A stretch of 64,000 nucleotides of DNA, from positions 1,054,001 through 1,118,000 of the forward strand of contig JAKUDP010000016.1 in NCBI GenBank assembly GCA_022570795.1. Direction: 5' to 3'. Positions 44,518 through 55,204 of this stretch are shown here, in pieces. This DNA is from Sphaerulina vaccinii (taxonomy: Eukaryota > Ascomycota > Dothideomycetes > Mycosphaerellales > Mycosphaerellaceae). A program made the translations under genes and the position numbers. How positions within the stretch are numbered: position 1 is the stretch's first letter; every line of letters starts with the position of its first letter. The notes beneath the pieces were generated by a model, which saw nothing but the letters and a program-made list of their open reading frames with translations, ran no database searches and had not been told where the DNA came from.

Positions 44518-44631
44518 AGCTCCCTTCCATTCTGGACGAGTACTGTGTTCTGTAATACAATGCTCTGCTAGAGGCACAGTAAACTGCCAATCCCAGAGAG
44601 TGCAGCTACACCACAGCCAAACCCTCGATGA

Positions 44632-45345
44632 TCACCCGCTCGTGCTCTTTGGGTCATACCATCCATTAATCGGCTCATACTCGCAAATATCAACAACATC
44701 GCTCACAGGATATATCCCATACCCAAAAGCCTCCATTTCAGCATCAACTCCAGTCTCATTCTGTAGGCTACACCACTCAGTGGTATACCCTCGATACCAG
44801 TTACTATCGCAGCGATAACATCCAGGAATCTCGAAGTCTGTCTGTAATGCGAAAGTGGCATTCTGGAGGACGCTGTTGCGATAGGAGTAGTATTCTAGGA
44901 CATCCTACCTAGATGGTCAGCCTGTTGTTCATCATAATCAAGATCAAGTACGACTCACGATCGAAACATGCTTCGAGATCATTCCGTTCACGCCTGGAGT
45001 GATGCGCGTCCAGTATTGGGCCCCACCGGTGCCCTTACAAGGAGTGTAGCAGTTCAGTGGTTCACAACTCGACCTACAGGCAAGTAAGTGGTTGTACGTC
45101 TATTGTGGAAGTTCCCATATCTACCAATCGAGTCTGCATTCGTACTCGGCATCTCCACCTTGTTCAGATACGGCTCCTGGTCTTGAGATGTTGAAGCTCA
45201 CTACATGGTTTTCGGACCACGGGTTGATGGTGTCGCCTTTTATACCAGTGTAGCCATCTTGAGCTTCGAAGGGAAATATGTGGAAGGATTGCTGGGCTAA
45301 GGATCCAATGGTGAGGCACAGAACGGCGGTGATGGTGAAGTGCAT
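44632..45345 (-). CDS. secreted eight-cysteine protein, candidate effector-like
   Basis: Three exons (45125..45345, 44959..45073, 44632..44904) with introns of 51 nt (45074..45124) and 54 nt (44905..44958, GTGAGT..GTAG) give 202 aa. A signal peptide (MHFTITAVLCLTIGSLAQ) is followed by a mature chain with eight cysteines: ECR, SSCE, NCY, PCK, GCY, RCD, WCS and ICE. Potential N-glycosylation sites are NIS, NAT and NET. The cysteine count is even, consistent with disulfide bonding. There is no transmembrane segment or GPI tail. I recognise no family; secreted small cysteine-rich proteins are often wall-associated or host-interacting, but that is inference only. Confidence 0.75.
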
Positions 45346-45810
45346 GTTCTCGATAGAACGAATGTACTCGTGTGCTTATGATCGAGCGTAGCTTGAGTCT
45401 TATACTTCCACAGTATCTGATTAGCCCAGCTGCCAGCTGCATAGACAGTGGATAGCAACACGAGAGTGGTACTACCAGAAGGATTGCCAAGATCTCGATG
45501 TGAATGTGTTGCAGCTTGATATGGTCATGCGAGGTTGTACAACATTCCAAGTGGCTTGCCAAGTATCGTTCAGCTCGTCGAATGCAATGAAGCTTGCTTG
45601 ATTGCGCGCGTTGGCCACCTGGTCAGTTCGTAGATAGTGTGATGGCGATTTCACCTTGACCTTTCTGTAGACGGTGACCAGTGAGGCCAGCTGAATGCAA
45701 TGATTTGATATTTCGCAAGATGTTCTATCTATTTCATCGCAGAACTTTCAGTATCAGCTCTGCTGACGTCCGGTACATCATACATGCAAGCGTATAGATT
45801 AGCTGTTCAG
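45346..45810. other. spacer between secreted protein gene and DUF2231 gene
   Basis: About 465 bp upstream of the secreted-protein gene and downstream of the DUF2231 gene (both minus). No gene recognised. Confidence 0.45.
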
Positions 45811-46660
45811 CTACTGCGGTGCTGTAACTCCAGTCAGTGGAGCGCCTTGCCCAGCGATAGCCTGGCCAGTCAGAGCAGCACCCTCCTTACCCTCCATTCC
45901 ATTCGCAAGATTCTTCTTATGCACAGCATGCGCCTGCTCAATACGCTTCTTGTCATCGTCCGCATATGTTCCCGACCTCAAGTTCACTGCCGTACCTGTC
46001 AGCACAGTACAGTCTCAGGCCAAAGTGAACAATCATTGGGTCTTCTTACCCTCCTTCTTTCCCGCACTCAAGCTCGAGAACCCAACGCCGTAGTTGTAGG
46101 TCAGAGTGCCACCAATGTTGGCTCCCATGAGGAGAAGACCGAGAGTCACACCTTCAGCGAGCACGAAACTGCTGGAGGGAGCGTATGCTGCTGTTGCCGT
46201 GCCTGGAACCTTACCAGCAATGGTGTTGTTGACTTGTGATCGTCTGCTGTACCAGATATATGTGGAGACTGCCAGTACAATGTCGTTCATCAGAGCATGG
46301 GCGATTGTGGCCTTGACTTTCGTCTTGATGGTTGAGCCATCTGCCTCGTACATTCCTTGCTTCTGGATCATCATGATCAGCTCACGGCCGCCAGTGACGA
46401 CTGCTGGGATAGCAGTCACAAGACCAAGCGAGAGCAGGTAGTAGGAGGATCGCGTGATGTCGTTGGGGCCGAGAAGGGCATTTTGGGCGAAAGCTGGGAG
46501 AGAGTCGCGGTAGTGGTGCAGGATGTCGAGGACGTAGGCTGTGAAGAGGAAGGCGATGGGAAAGTGCACTGCCGCTGGGTGAACTGGTCTGCATCATACT
46601 AGTCAGCCTGCTATTCTCTGCTTCTCCTTGGAATGAGGTTGATACAACTCACTTGCCCAT
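45811..46660 (-). CDS. DUF2231-type integral membrane protein
   Basis: Three exons (46653..46660, 46050..46588, 45811..45995) with introns of 64 and 54 nt give 243 aa. The first exon is only eight nt. The spliced start MGKPVHPAAVHFPIAFLF has the His-Pro/His-Phe-Pro signature of DUF2231 membrane proteins. Four hydrophobic segments follow (for example SYYLLSLGLVTAIPAVV, ATIAHALMNDIVLAVSTYIW, FVLAEGVTLGLLLMGANIGG). The C-terminus is hydrophilic and Gly-rich (TGQAIAGQGAPLTGVTAP). Function unknown; the His motif has been taken as possible metal or heme contact in the family, which I cannot check. Confidence 0.85.
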
Positions 46661-47763
46661 TTTCGCTGATGCTGCTTGTGCTTACTGCTACTGCTACTGC
46701 TACTGCTGAGATGTGATGATCGTCGTTGCAGGTGTCAGAAACAGCAAAAAAGTGGTAGATGGCAAAGGGGCCGTTTGTGTCTTGATATACTTGGCCTCAA
46801 TGTATCGAAGATTGAGCTTACATTCCCTTCTCTCCTCATGCTGTGCGAGACTGCTTCACGTCCGAAGTCTGTGATTCACGTCCCTGTTCTGCCGAAGCAT
46901 CATCACCTCTACGAGCTTGTTCATTGGACAGTACACCCTTGCAGTCCGGCTCCCCTATTTATGGGCACGGATTGTGCTCGATATTGTCCGAAGAAACATC
47001 AACTTTGACGAACACAAGGCCAGAGACAACATCGTCAGACTGATCAGAGTGGTATGGAGTCTGTCCAGATCGGTGCCGAGCAGAATCGGACTGCAGAAGG
47101 CTGACATTTACCACGGTATTGTCAAGCTTTTCAATACTCTCATATCCAGCTTGAAGCATCACGAACGGAGTTTGACCAGATCCTGTTACTCTGAGACACA
47201 CGAACAATGCCAGACGAGGAGTTGCGTGAGGGAGTGTGCGATGTGCGTAGAAGACGTAGCTTCGTCCAAAGTCTTACTCCTGGAAAGCAAGCGTCGCTAC
47301 TTGGGTCACTCTCTATGGGTTTGCTTCGAAGACCTTTGCTGACAGAAGCTACGAATTGGGACAATGCTCACAACGAAACACTGCCGCAATGGTACTGAGC
47401 AGCTCGATCTCCAAGAGGATACGGAAGAGTAATGTGTTGAGAAGAAGCACCCGACATCGAAAGCTCAAGCCAAACAATATCCACATGTGAGGACCGAATC
47501 TTTCCACGCCCTACGCGTATTATTACGCCCAGAGAGCACGTGCTCTAGGCTTAGCTTCGATATCAAGATGTCAAAGATCTGATGTTATGATGAGTTGACA
47601 TGACTGCATCACAGCAATTGGAGCTGAGAGATAAGCTCTCCACATTTGGACCTCTGATCCTGCACGCCCTGCGTGTTTACCAGCAATTATCTGCAGAGGA
47701 TAAGTAGTTTTGTCCAACCCTTTCCATTACTTCTTATTCTATATCGTTTGAACGAGCAACATC
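46661..47763. other. 1.1-kb intergenic region with an (ACTGCT)n microsatellite
   Basis: Between divergent DUF2231 and FMN oxidase genes. Directly upstream of the DUF2231 start, 46683-46707 is a short ACTGCT hexamer repeat. Other frames are domain-less. CACGTG occurs at 47538-47543; regulatory use is not shown. Confidence 0.5.
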
Positions 47764-49138
47764 ATGGCAGGTAATCCGATACCAGTACCCGGACCAGCAG
47801 AAAGGATCCTCTGTATGCCAGATCTCCAAGCAGCAGCGTCCAAGAAGCTGTCAACCAGTATTCGAGGTGAGCAAAAACCGCTTCTGGGAGACATATACGT
47901 ACTGACTGTTGTTGTACAGAATTCTACAACTCCGGCTCAACAGACCAAATCACAATCTCAGAAAACTCCTCCGCCTACAACAAATACCGAGTCCGACCTC
48001 GCGTACTCGTCGACGTCTCCAAGACAGACACATCCACAACATGTCTAGGCCGCAAGATCGCTTTTCCATTATGTGTGAGCCCTGCTGGAGTGCAAGGTGG
48101 AGCACATCCAGATGGTGAACTCGGCACGTCGCGAGCTTGTGCACGTAAAGGTAATCATGCATTTCAGACTTCCCTGTGCTCCGTACGAAGGTATAATAAC
48201 GATCTTTATAGGCGTCAATATGGGCATCTCGACTTTCGCCAACAACTCCATCAAAGATATACGCTCTGCTGGTCTATCAGTTGACAAGGGCATGGTACAT
48301 GTGATGCAAATGTACACGATGCGTGATCGCGAATTGCAATTACAGATCATCAGAGAAGCCGAAGCACAAGGTTGCAAAGCTATATTCCTCACAGCTGACA
48401 GTCCAGTCTTGGGAGTGAGGTACAACGAATGGCGAAATGATTTCCGGACGCCAGGTCACTTGGAGTTTCCGATCATTCGATGGAAGAAGGAAGATATTGC
48501 GAAGAGAACGCATGACGATGGGTTTGTCTCTTTCAATGAGATTGGACATTCTTGGGTTCATCCCTCCGTTCTTCAGCATGCGGAGTTGATTGCTGATGAT
48601 GTGTGTTGGCAGGCTAGAGAGATACCTTGGTTGAGAAGTGTTACGAAGATGGAAATTTGGATTAAAGGAGTGCTTACGGCTGAGGATACGTTGATGGCTG
48701 TTCAGACGGGGTGTGATGGGATTATTGTGAGTCCACTCCGACTGACCTGACCTCCACATCCTGCTTCCACTCACTGACTCGTTACAGGTCTCCAACCACG
48801 GTGGTCGCCAATTAGACCAAGTCCCAGCAACAATCGATGCCTTACCCGAATGTGTCGAAGCCGCAGCTGGTCGGATACGCATCCACATCGACGGTGGCAT
48901 TCGAAGCGGAACTGATATTTTCAAAGCTTTGGCTCTTGGAGCAGAGTGTTGCTGGGTTGGGAGACCTGCTCTGTGGGGCCTAGCTTACGATGGGGAGAAT
49001 GGCGTAAAGTTGATGCTGGATACTCTGCACTCAGAATTCTTGCGTTGTATGCAGTTGACTGGATGTGTTAGTGTCAAGGATATTACAAAGGCTTCGCTCG
49101 GGGTAGTGAGGCCCGATGGACCATTGGCGAGGCTGTGA
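47764..49138 (+). CDS. FMN-dependent alpha-hydroxyacid oxidase/dehydrogenase
   Basis: Five exons (47764..47866, 47920..48150, 48212..48555, 48613..48726, 48788..49138) give 380 aa. Introns are 53, 61, 57 and 61 nt. The third (48556..48612) is a multiple of three without a stop, so a single ORF hides it; the spliced reading FNEIGHSW then AREIPWLRSV matches family. Landmarks: NKYRVRPRVLVDVS, GLSVDKGMVHVMQMYTM, EAQGCKAIFLTADSPV, catalytic His-Gly-Gly in SNHGGRQLDQ, and FMN-phosphate motif DGGIRSGTDI. There is no cytochrome b5 domain, so it resembles glycolate or (S)-2-hydroxyacid oxidase rather than L-lactate cytochrome b2. No C-terminal peroxisomal SKL is seen (ends LARL). Substrate range is inferred. 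Confidence 0.9.
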
Positions 49139-50459
49139 TGTGTTTACGCGAGGATGGCTATGCAGGTCAGATGGAGGTGCAGTGCAGCTTTGGGGGTCGT
49201 TTGGTTGTCTTCTTCAGCCGGGCATGAAGACAAGTGAGGGACCGTATACATTTCTTGCGGTTTGAGGCTACTTCGAAAAACAAGGAGACTGTAGTTTGTG
49301 CCCATCGGCGCATGTGAAGATACATATTCAATGAACTCTTTCGTATTGAGTTGGCGCATTGAGTGATTTTGTACAGTGGTACACGGCTCTCCGCGGAGAG
49401 CTCCTACTGGAGAACGTGCTCCGGCGTGCTCTTGGTCGCCCTGGCAGTCATCAAACTCGACGAAACCCGTTCTGCGTGCGTGTGTAGTATTTGATAGACC
49501 TTAATCTCTCTGTTGTTGTTCCTCGAGTCCTGGTTGAAGTGCAGTGGACGAGGTCGAGTCGCGGGCTGGCCAAGCCATTCCCACTTCAAGTGCTCCACTT
49601 AGTTCTACTTCGCGCCTTCCATGTTTCCTGCATCATCCATCTCCAACCTCGCACAGAGCTGACCGGCTGGCATCGTCACGAGTCGAGCGAGGTCTCCACC
49701 GAGCACGCCATGCTAGACTCGAAGGCTGTTGCTCTGCTCCCGCCATGAGTGCACTGCGCTGTGAGCGATATACCAACACCTCCTGCTAGCTGATGGCACG
49801 CAGGCCTATCTGAGACAGGATCACCACGAACCTGTTCACGCGATACCAAGCATTATCACCGTCTTGGCCGCAGCAGCACCCAAGGAGCATTAACCGGAAG
49901 AGATAACAGAAGTGGCAGCTATTCCTTGGAGCTGGTCTTGTGGTGGAGACTTAGGTGAGGAGGGGTAGCAGTCGCGTCTGATTTGGCAAGTAATCAAGCC
50001 GTAATCGAGTACCTGCAGTGCCGTCCGCCTTCTCGATTGGAACCTCTCCATCGCGGGCGTTGATTCTATGACAGATTGACAACGAGAAAGAGACGGAAGA
50101 GCGGCTGACAAAGGCTGGCCTGGTTGTGTTCGGTTACTCCACGACTGACACCAACCTCTTCTGCTGGACAGTAACTATTGACGAACCAGTAGAGTGGGCC
50201 ACGCGACACCTCCTCGTGCTTAACCGGCTGCCCTGCTGCGATTCCTTCCCACCCGCGGACCAGCTGTGAGTTGTCTTGTGGGTTCTCTTGTGAATCTTGG
50301 AAGACCTCACTCGTCAAATCTACCTTACCTATCACCGCTCCCCAGGTAGTCTGCATCGACCCGATTCGCATGCGTGCATTGGCCTCATTCGCAGAGTCCT
50401 ATCACTCCACCTCACTCTATTCCAGCGAGCACCGCACACTCTCCATATCGACCATCACG
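49139..50459. other. 1.3-kb intergenic region
   Basis: Short domain-less frames only. A 16-bp palindrome GCTCTCCGCGGAGAGC lies at 49386-49401. The 5' region of the PPxY gene (CA/TC-rich leader) ends it. Confidence 0.5.
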
Positions 50460-51170
50460 ATGCCCGCAAGAAACAGAGGCCAACGTCGGCCGGCAATGTA
50501 CAACACTCCTCACATCAGGAATGGAGGCTTTGGAGTGTTACAAGTAGAGGCTGTAACGAATCGCGCAGCATCGGTTCAGCGGAGGCACCTTGCTGCCAGT
50601 CAACTACGCATGAGGGACATCGAACCTGATGAACTGAGTTCGTCAGAATGGGTGCGCTTCCTTGTCATGGAAGGCAGAGAGCGCGATAGATTCATCTCGG
50701 ACTTCGCTAGGCAAAGAAGAGAAAGCAGCAGCTCTAGCTCATCGAGCGAACCTACCACCGACATGGACCGGGAGGTGGCACACGACAAAGCAGAGGAAGC
50801 GCGACTGGAAGCTGAAGATGCTCGACGAGAAGAACAGCGAGCGATGGATCCGACAAGATCGCCTTCACCTCCTTCACGTAGTGGGGCGAGAAGTCCTGGT
50901 GCTGGCACGACTCCTTTCGTCAGCATCTGGGCAAGGCATATCGACGGTATCGAGCGAGCTGAGAGCGAGGGCGTGACATACACGCCACGGAGACCCATGC
51001 ATGCCAGACGTGCTGTTGATGCCGAAGAAGCACCGCCAGCCTACAATAGCATCATGCCTATTGGCGAAGCGCCACCGGCATACTCGCCAACTTCAGATGA
51101 CGAGGGATCTGGTCCGTCAAGAAGGAGCAGGATCAGGCGCTTCAGCGACCAGTATCTGAACCGCTTCTAG
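50460..51170 (+). CDS. basic Ser/Arg-rich protein with two PPxY motifs
   Basis: A 236-aa single-exon protein starting MPARNRGQRRPAMYNTPHIR. The middle contains a Glu/Arg charged helix (EEARLEAEDARREEQRA) and a Ser run near residue 92. The C-terminal third has two tandem motifs, EEAPPAYNSIMP and GEAPPAYSPTSD, each carrying PPAY, the core recognised by WW domains such as those in Rsp5/Nedd4 E3 ligases. It ends in a basic tail (RRSRIRRFSDQYLNRF). There is no transmembrane segment. An adaptor or substrate role is inference. An earlier in-frame extension lacks an ATG close to a promoter and is disregarded. Confidence 0.7.
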   Translation: MPARNRGQRRPAMYNTPHIRNGGFGVLQVEAVTNRAASVQRRHLAASQLRMRDIEPDELSSSEWVRFLVMEGRERDRFISDFARQRRESSSSSSSSEPTTDMDREVAHDKAEEARLEAEDARREEQRAMDPTRSPSPPSRSGARSPGAGTTPFVSIWARHIDGIERAESEGVTYTPRRPMHARRAVDAEEAPPAYNSIMPIGEAPPAYSPTSDDEGSGPSRRSRIRRFSDQYLNRF

Positions 51171-51898
51171 CAGGTCCAGTCCTTGGCAGTATCCAGGCAT
51201 ACGATACTTTAAGCATTAGTATAGGCGTTCTTGGCTTTGACTCTCAGCTTCACAGCATAGGCATACTGGCAGGCCCAGGTATATGGGCGAAATAGATGGG
51301 TTTCGGCAACTTACGATGATACGCACTTCATGATGGGATGTGCACCACGAAGCTCGACTGCCACGTATTGGAACGTCTGCAGACATAGATAGCTCAGAAT
51401 GAATGAAAATGCCCTTGCTCCTTCAGCCGTCTACTCGACGACGTGCGACTGCCTGTTTCTGGAACGTTGGCTCTCCGAAATATGCTCAACAGCTACGGTA
51501 CCACCCAAAGGCTGGCACCAATTTCGAGTGCTTAAAATTGTCTCGAGAGCCGTGCCCGCTTCCAGGAAAGCTGCAGTGGGTACTGTTGAAGGAGCTCAAT
51601 TCTGAATTGCTTCGAGATAGCAAACACCACGGCACGACCGTGTATACTCACGGCGTCTAGGGTGTTTCAAAAAGATCCCGCAGTGTCGTCAGCACGCCAT
51701 GCTGGTGGCGGATGCCATGCTCATCGAGATGTGGCGGAGATCTGTGCAAAAAAGGAGGACTGTAAGCTCACTCCACCATTGTTGGATGTGATATGTCTTG
51801 GCAAAGTGTTGGACGAAACATCGAAAGGTAAGCAAGCGGCACTGGCAAACAGCCCACTATTCACGACTGTGGCACGAGGAGCAAAAGGAAAGGTTGAT
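51171..51898. other. intergenic region before the tRNA
   Basis: About 730 bp with short domain-less frames (51399-51605, 51403-51660, and 51662 onward). No gene supported. The run aaaa at 51883-51886 on the plus strand would be a TTTT Pol III terminator for the tRNA on the minus strand. Confidence 0.5.
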
Positions 51899-51992
51899 CA
51901 CCTCGAGCGAGAGTCGAACTCGCAATCTCTGGCTTGGCCTGTGATATACATCACTTCGGAAACCAGTGCTTTAACCATTAAGCTATCGAGGT
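51899..51992 (-). tRNA. tRNA-Arg (anticodon CCG) with a 21-nt intron
   Basis: Read on the minus strand, acceptor arms ACCTCGA and TCGAGGT pair over seven bases with discriminator G. The D-arm is GCTTAATGGTTAAAGC. The anticodon stem is CTGGT/GCCAG. The loop TTCCGA places CCG as the anticodon. The intron follows the base after the anticodon and runs 21 nt (AGTGATG..GGCCA). The T-arm GCGAG TTCGACT CTCGC is perfect. A TTTT terminator lies about 13 nt downstream. The mature body is 73 nt. Confidence 0.93.
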
Positions 51993-52327
51993 TGGGTGGG
52001 ATGTCTAGGAGACTCAAGAGTGAGAGTCTCCTAGAACCACCGACAGACAGAGACCTCAGCTTGTTTATGACAGCTCAGTTGAGCTCAGCCGATGTTTGTT
52101 CCGAGCCTCAGCAACGGGAGCCTGCCTTTAGAGCCGAAAAGAAGCTCCCTCTGCAACGCTGGAAGCCGTCCCCTTGTCCGACACACAACTAGCGAGGCCT
52201 CGAAACACCGTATACCATCACAGACGATACCACACCTCACGCAACATCAGCCCGAGGTCTTTCTCTCGCCTTCAAACTATACGCCACGCCACTACGTCCA
52301 CATCTATACTCAACAACACAACGAAAC
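51993..52327. other. spacer and leader of the small acidic protein
   Basis: A short region between the tRNA and the plus-strand small gene. The last 130 bases are A/C-rich (acacctc, cacatctatact, caacaacacaacga), typical of a fungal leader. Confidence 0.45.
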
Positions 52328-52582
52328 ATGGCCACAGAGAACAAGGAGAACGACGGCCCGCTCGCGCACGAATGGTCCTGGACCGCAGAAATGGACGCCG
52401 ACCTCTTGCAACGCGGCTCGGAAGGTGAAGACACCTTGGAGGAGCACCTCTCCAACATCGCGCAGTCCTTCGCCGAGAGGTACTACGTCAACATCAAGGC
52501 CGCAGACATCGAGGAGCGCCTGAGCTTTCTGCGCGCGAAGGAGGAAGCTGCGCTTGCTCGTCCCTCTTGGCTACGAGAGTAG
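52328..52582 (+). CDS. small acidic helical protein, 84 aa
   Basis: The 84-codon frame starts in a clean context after an A/C-rich leader (acgaaacATGG). The product (MATENKENDGPLAHEWSWTA) is acidic and helical. Its WTAEMDADLLQ, AQSFAERYYVNIKAADIEER and FLRAKEEAALARPSW segments vaguely recall one Myb/SANT-like helical unit. No firm family. It could also be a short conserved gene. Intronless. Confidence 0.6.
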   Translation: MATENKENDGPLAHEWSWTAEMDADLLQRGSEGEDTLEEHLSNIAQSFAERYYVNIKAADIEERLSFLRAKEEAALARPSWLRE

Positions 52583-53344
52583 CCACGGCATTGTGAGCTC
52601 GGAGAAGCCGCTTGTGGCATTTTGGTGATGGAAACAGAGAAGGATATGAGGTGGAGTGAGCTCGCGCAGTACTTGGAGAAGACATAGCACGCCGCAATAC
52701 CACAATGTGTTCTCAACCAAGCTCAGCAGTTCACGCTCGTGTCCCGGCAGAGATTTACCGCGGGAACAGAGATAAGTTGCTCTTGAATGTGATGTCACTG
52801 ACTCACTCTCCCAGCTGCCTTTCACGAGGATGACGACCGAGCACCATTATACCTACCTAGTAGCCTCTCGCAATCGCGATGGCATTCTGGAGACATGATG
52901 ATGAGAATCCGCTCACCCTCTCCCGCTCCCTCTTAGCCACAAGCCCAGGCATGGCAGCGCCAGATAGCTCGCGCTGGGTCAGACACGGTCACTTCAGAGA
53001 CACGATGATGGGAATTCGCTCGCACTCTCCCTGACACTTCCCCCCGCAGCCACTAGCTAGGCCATGGCAGCGCCAGATAGCCTGCGATAGGCCAGACACG
53101 ACCGTCTCAGAGAACGTGGCAATATCTGAATGGTCTCTGTGCGTGCTTGCGTAGGCAGGGTCGCTCGATGTTCGACCATGATATCCGCTAGACTCAAGTG
53201 TACAAGTGATGGCATGGAGTGTAAGTTACCATTCAATCGTATGTATCTAACATATGTCGTGACGCTAACTTCAGGTGCATCTTGATGCACCGCATGATCC
53301 TTGCTCCACCGCTATGCGCTGAGAATGACAGTCTTCCTGAGAGC
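52583..53344. other. intergenic region with a degenerate tandem duplication
   Basis: About 760 bp between the small acidic gene and the convergent MFS gene. It contains the 107-bp tandem duplication at 52891-53104; no gene recognised. Confidence 0.5.
52891..53104. repeat. diverged tandem duplication, 107-bp period
   Basis: Copy one (52891-52997) and copy two (52998-53104) share AGACAYGATGATG, AATYCGCTC and a longer GGCATGGCAGCGCCAGATAG-type core, plus AGACACG near each end. They differ by substitutions and small gaps. The period follows from the two 'agacaYgatgatg' anchors. Confidence 0.7.
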
Positions 53345-55204
53345 CTACCTCTTAGGACTCACTCCTTTTTCAATATCCTTCTCTAGCTCGATGCACTCCT
53401 CGATGGCAGCACTAGTCTCCATCGCGGCACCCGCTCCTGCTTCTGCCTCCATTCTCTTCGTGAGCTTATCGGCTGCTCTCTTCTGCCTGGCATCTCGCTT
53501 TCGCTGATCGTCTGCCATCTGTCTGATCAATGCTGATTTTTCTCTAATCTTGTGTCCATATAGATAGAACACGAAAGGTATGGGTATGCAGATGACTTCT
53601 AGCAGGCCAAGCAGAGTCCCGGCCCAGTTCGCCCCTAATGCCTTGTACATCGAAGGTCCTGCCAGAGGTAGTGTCGCTCCCATGACAGATCGAAGGACGG
53701 CGTTGCCCGCCAATGCTGATGCTGCATATATGCCATAACTCTGAACGAGGTAGTTGCTTGCGTAGATGAAGACCCCAGCATTTCCAGCGCCGAAAGGTAT
53801 TCCTGCCAGGATAGGAATGACCCATGGTGCTCTGTCTGGTGTGCAAGTCTGTGCGAATATGATCTGGCCTGTTGGAATGAGGACAGAAGCGATGCAGACG
53901 ACGCTGACCATCGCTTCTGGATAAGGACGTCCAGTCTCCGGGTCATGCTTGTGCGCATTGATCATGCGACGAATCAGGGGCTCGCAGACAATCACTATCA
54001 TGCTACCAACGCCTGTTCCAACGAATGAAAGACCCGTAAAGCCAGGTGACCAGCCTCTTATGTCTGAAAACACGATCGGATATGCCACGAAGCACATATA
54101 CAAAATTCCGTAGACGAGCGCAATGTACACGTCCCAGAAGATGCAGATCGGCTCTGTGATGGCCAGATGGAATGGCCTCGTGAGGTTGACCTTCAGCAGT
54201 GGTAAGAAGCTGAGGTTGTCATCGTACCGACTCCAGTACTTGCTGTTGTCCGTCTCCTTCCTGCGTTTGGCTGCCCTCTTACGAAGAAGTGCTGGGGCAT
54301 AGGTTTCGGGCACGAGTGCGACGACAAGCCAAGCGACAGCTCCAACTATGACCACCACCCAATTGGTCCATCTCCAACCCAGATATTGATACACGAATCC
54401 GCCGACGACGGGTCCTATCACTGGACCATTCATTGGGCCTATACTCCAGACCGAGAATGCCAGGGCTCTGTGGTCCTCGTCCACTATGTCGTTGACTGTG
54501 CCCGGCGCATTGCTTATCATCGCCGCGGCGCAGAACGCTCCAAAGAATCTTATCACCAGGATAGTCGCAATGTTCTGTGCAACAGCGCATGGAATGACGA
54601 ATATCGTGAAGAGCGCCATGGTGATCAGGTAGATTGGCCTTCGTCCATACATCTCGCTAAGAGGAGCAAGGATCACACTGCCTGTGGCCATTCCCAGAAG
54701 ATATGTCGTGACGCCCAGGATACCTTCACTCTCCGTCAAGCCAAACTCGGCCACCATGCCAGGTATAGCACTCGTATAGGATGTCGAATAGAGCACAGTA
54801 GTCGTGGTGGCGAAGCTCATAGTCAGGATCACCAGTCCTTTGCGAAACAACTTCCAGTTCTGCGGATTCGACATCTCGCCCACTTCGAAATCAACTTCAT
54901 ATGCCCCATCCTGAGTTCCAGTAGTGCCAGCTGTGCCCTGAGTCCATGTTCGATCCATCGTCGGAACAATACCGCCGACTGCATTGGTTGATGACGTTCT
55001 CGATAAGTCGTTATGGAGTCCATGGTCTCGTGAATCTCGACTGTGTCGGCTGTATAATGATGGTCTTGAGATTGTCGATATGCTGTCTGATGAGGTGGAC
55101 GTAGGTGATAGTGGATGCTCAACAGTCATGACAGACCCGCGCCTGTCTCCGTCCATGGCGACACTACTGTGCCCAGCAGATGTCTTTTCGTCTTCCATCG
55201 CCAT
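53345..55204 (-). CDS. MFS transporter, DHA1-type drug:H+ antiporter
   Basis: A 619-aa intronless gene. The N-terminal 100 residues are Ser/Thr-rich and cytosolic. Then come twelve predicted membrane segments. Key motifs: NPQNWKLFRKGLVILTM before helix 1, the loop 2-3 motif APLSEMYGRRPIYL (GxLaDrxGrR-like), and the segment FCAAAMISNAPGTVNDIV. Helices 11-12 end FVFYLYGHKIREKSALI, followed by a charged, Lys/Ala-rich C-terminus. The layout is that of fungal polyamine, drug and mycotoxin exporters of the plasma membrane (DHA1/Tpo1-like). Substrate unknown. The start MAMEDEKTSAGHSS is the first ATG. Confidence 0.92.
   Translation of the reverse strand: MAMEDEKTSAGHSSVAMDGDRRGSVMTVEHPLSPTSTSSDSISTISRPSLYSRHSRDSRDHGLHNDLSRTSSTNAVGGIVPTMDRTWTQGTAGTTGTQDGAYEVDFEVGEMSNPQNWKLFRKGLVILTMSFATTTTVLYSTSYTSAIPGMVAEFGLTESEGILGVTTYLLGMATGSVILAPLSEMYGRRPIYLITMALFTIFVIPCAVAQNIATILVIRFFGAFCAAAMISNAPGTVNDIVDEDHRALAFSVWSIGPMNGPVIGPVVGGFVYQYLGWRWTNWVVVIVGAVAWLVVALVPETYAPALLRKRAAKRRKETDNSKYWSRYDDNLSFLPLLKVNLTRPFHLAITEPICIFWDVYIALVYGILYMCFVAYPIVFSDIRGWSPGFTGLSFVGTGVGSMIVIVCEPLIRRMINAHKHDPETGRPYPEAMVSVVCIASVLIPTGQIIFAQTCTPDRAPWVIPILAGIPFGAGNAGVFIYASNYLVQSYGIYAASALAGNAVLRSVMGATLPLAGPSMYKALGANWAGTLLGLLEVICIPIPFVFYLYGHKIREKSALIRQMADDQRKRDARQKRAADKLTKRMEAEAGAGAAMETSAAIEECIELEKDIEKGVSPKR

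Noticed and set aside
49386..49401. 16-bp palindrome GCTCTCCGCGGAGAGC
   Set aside because: Single short palindrome without context; expected by chance at this scale.
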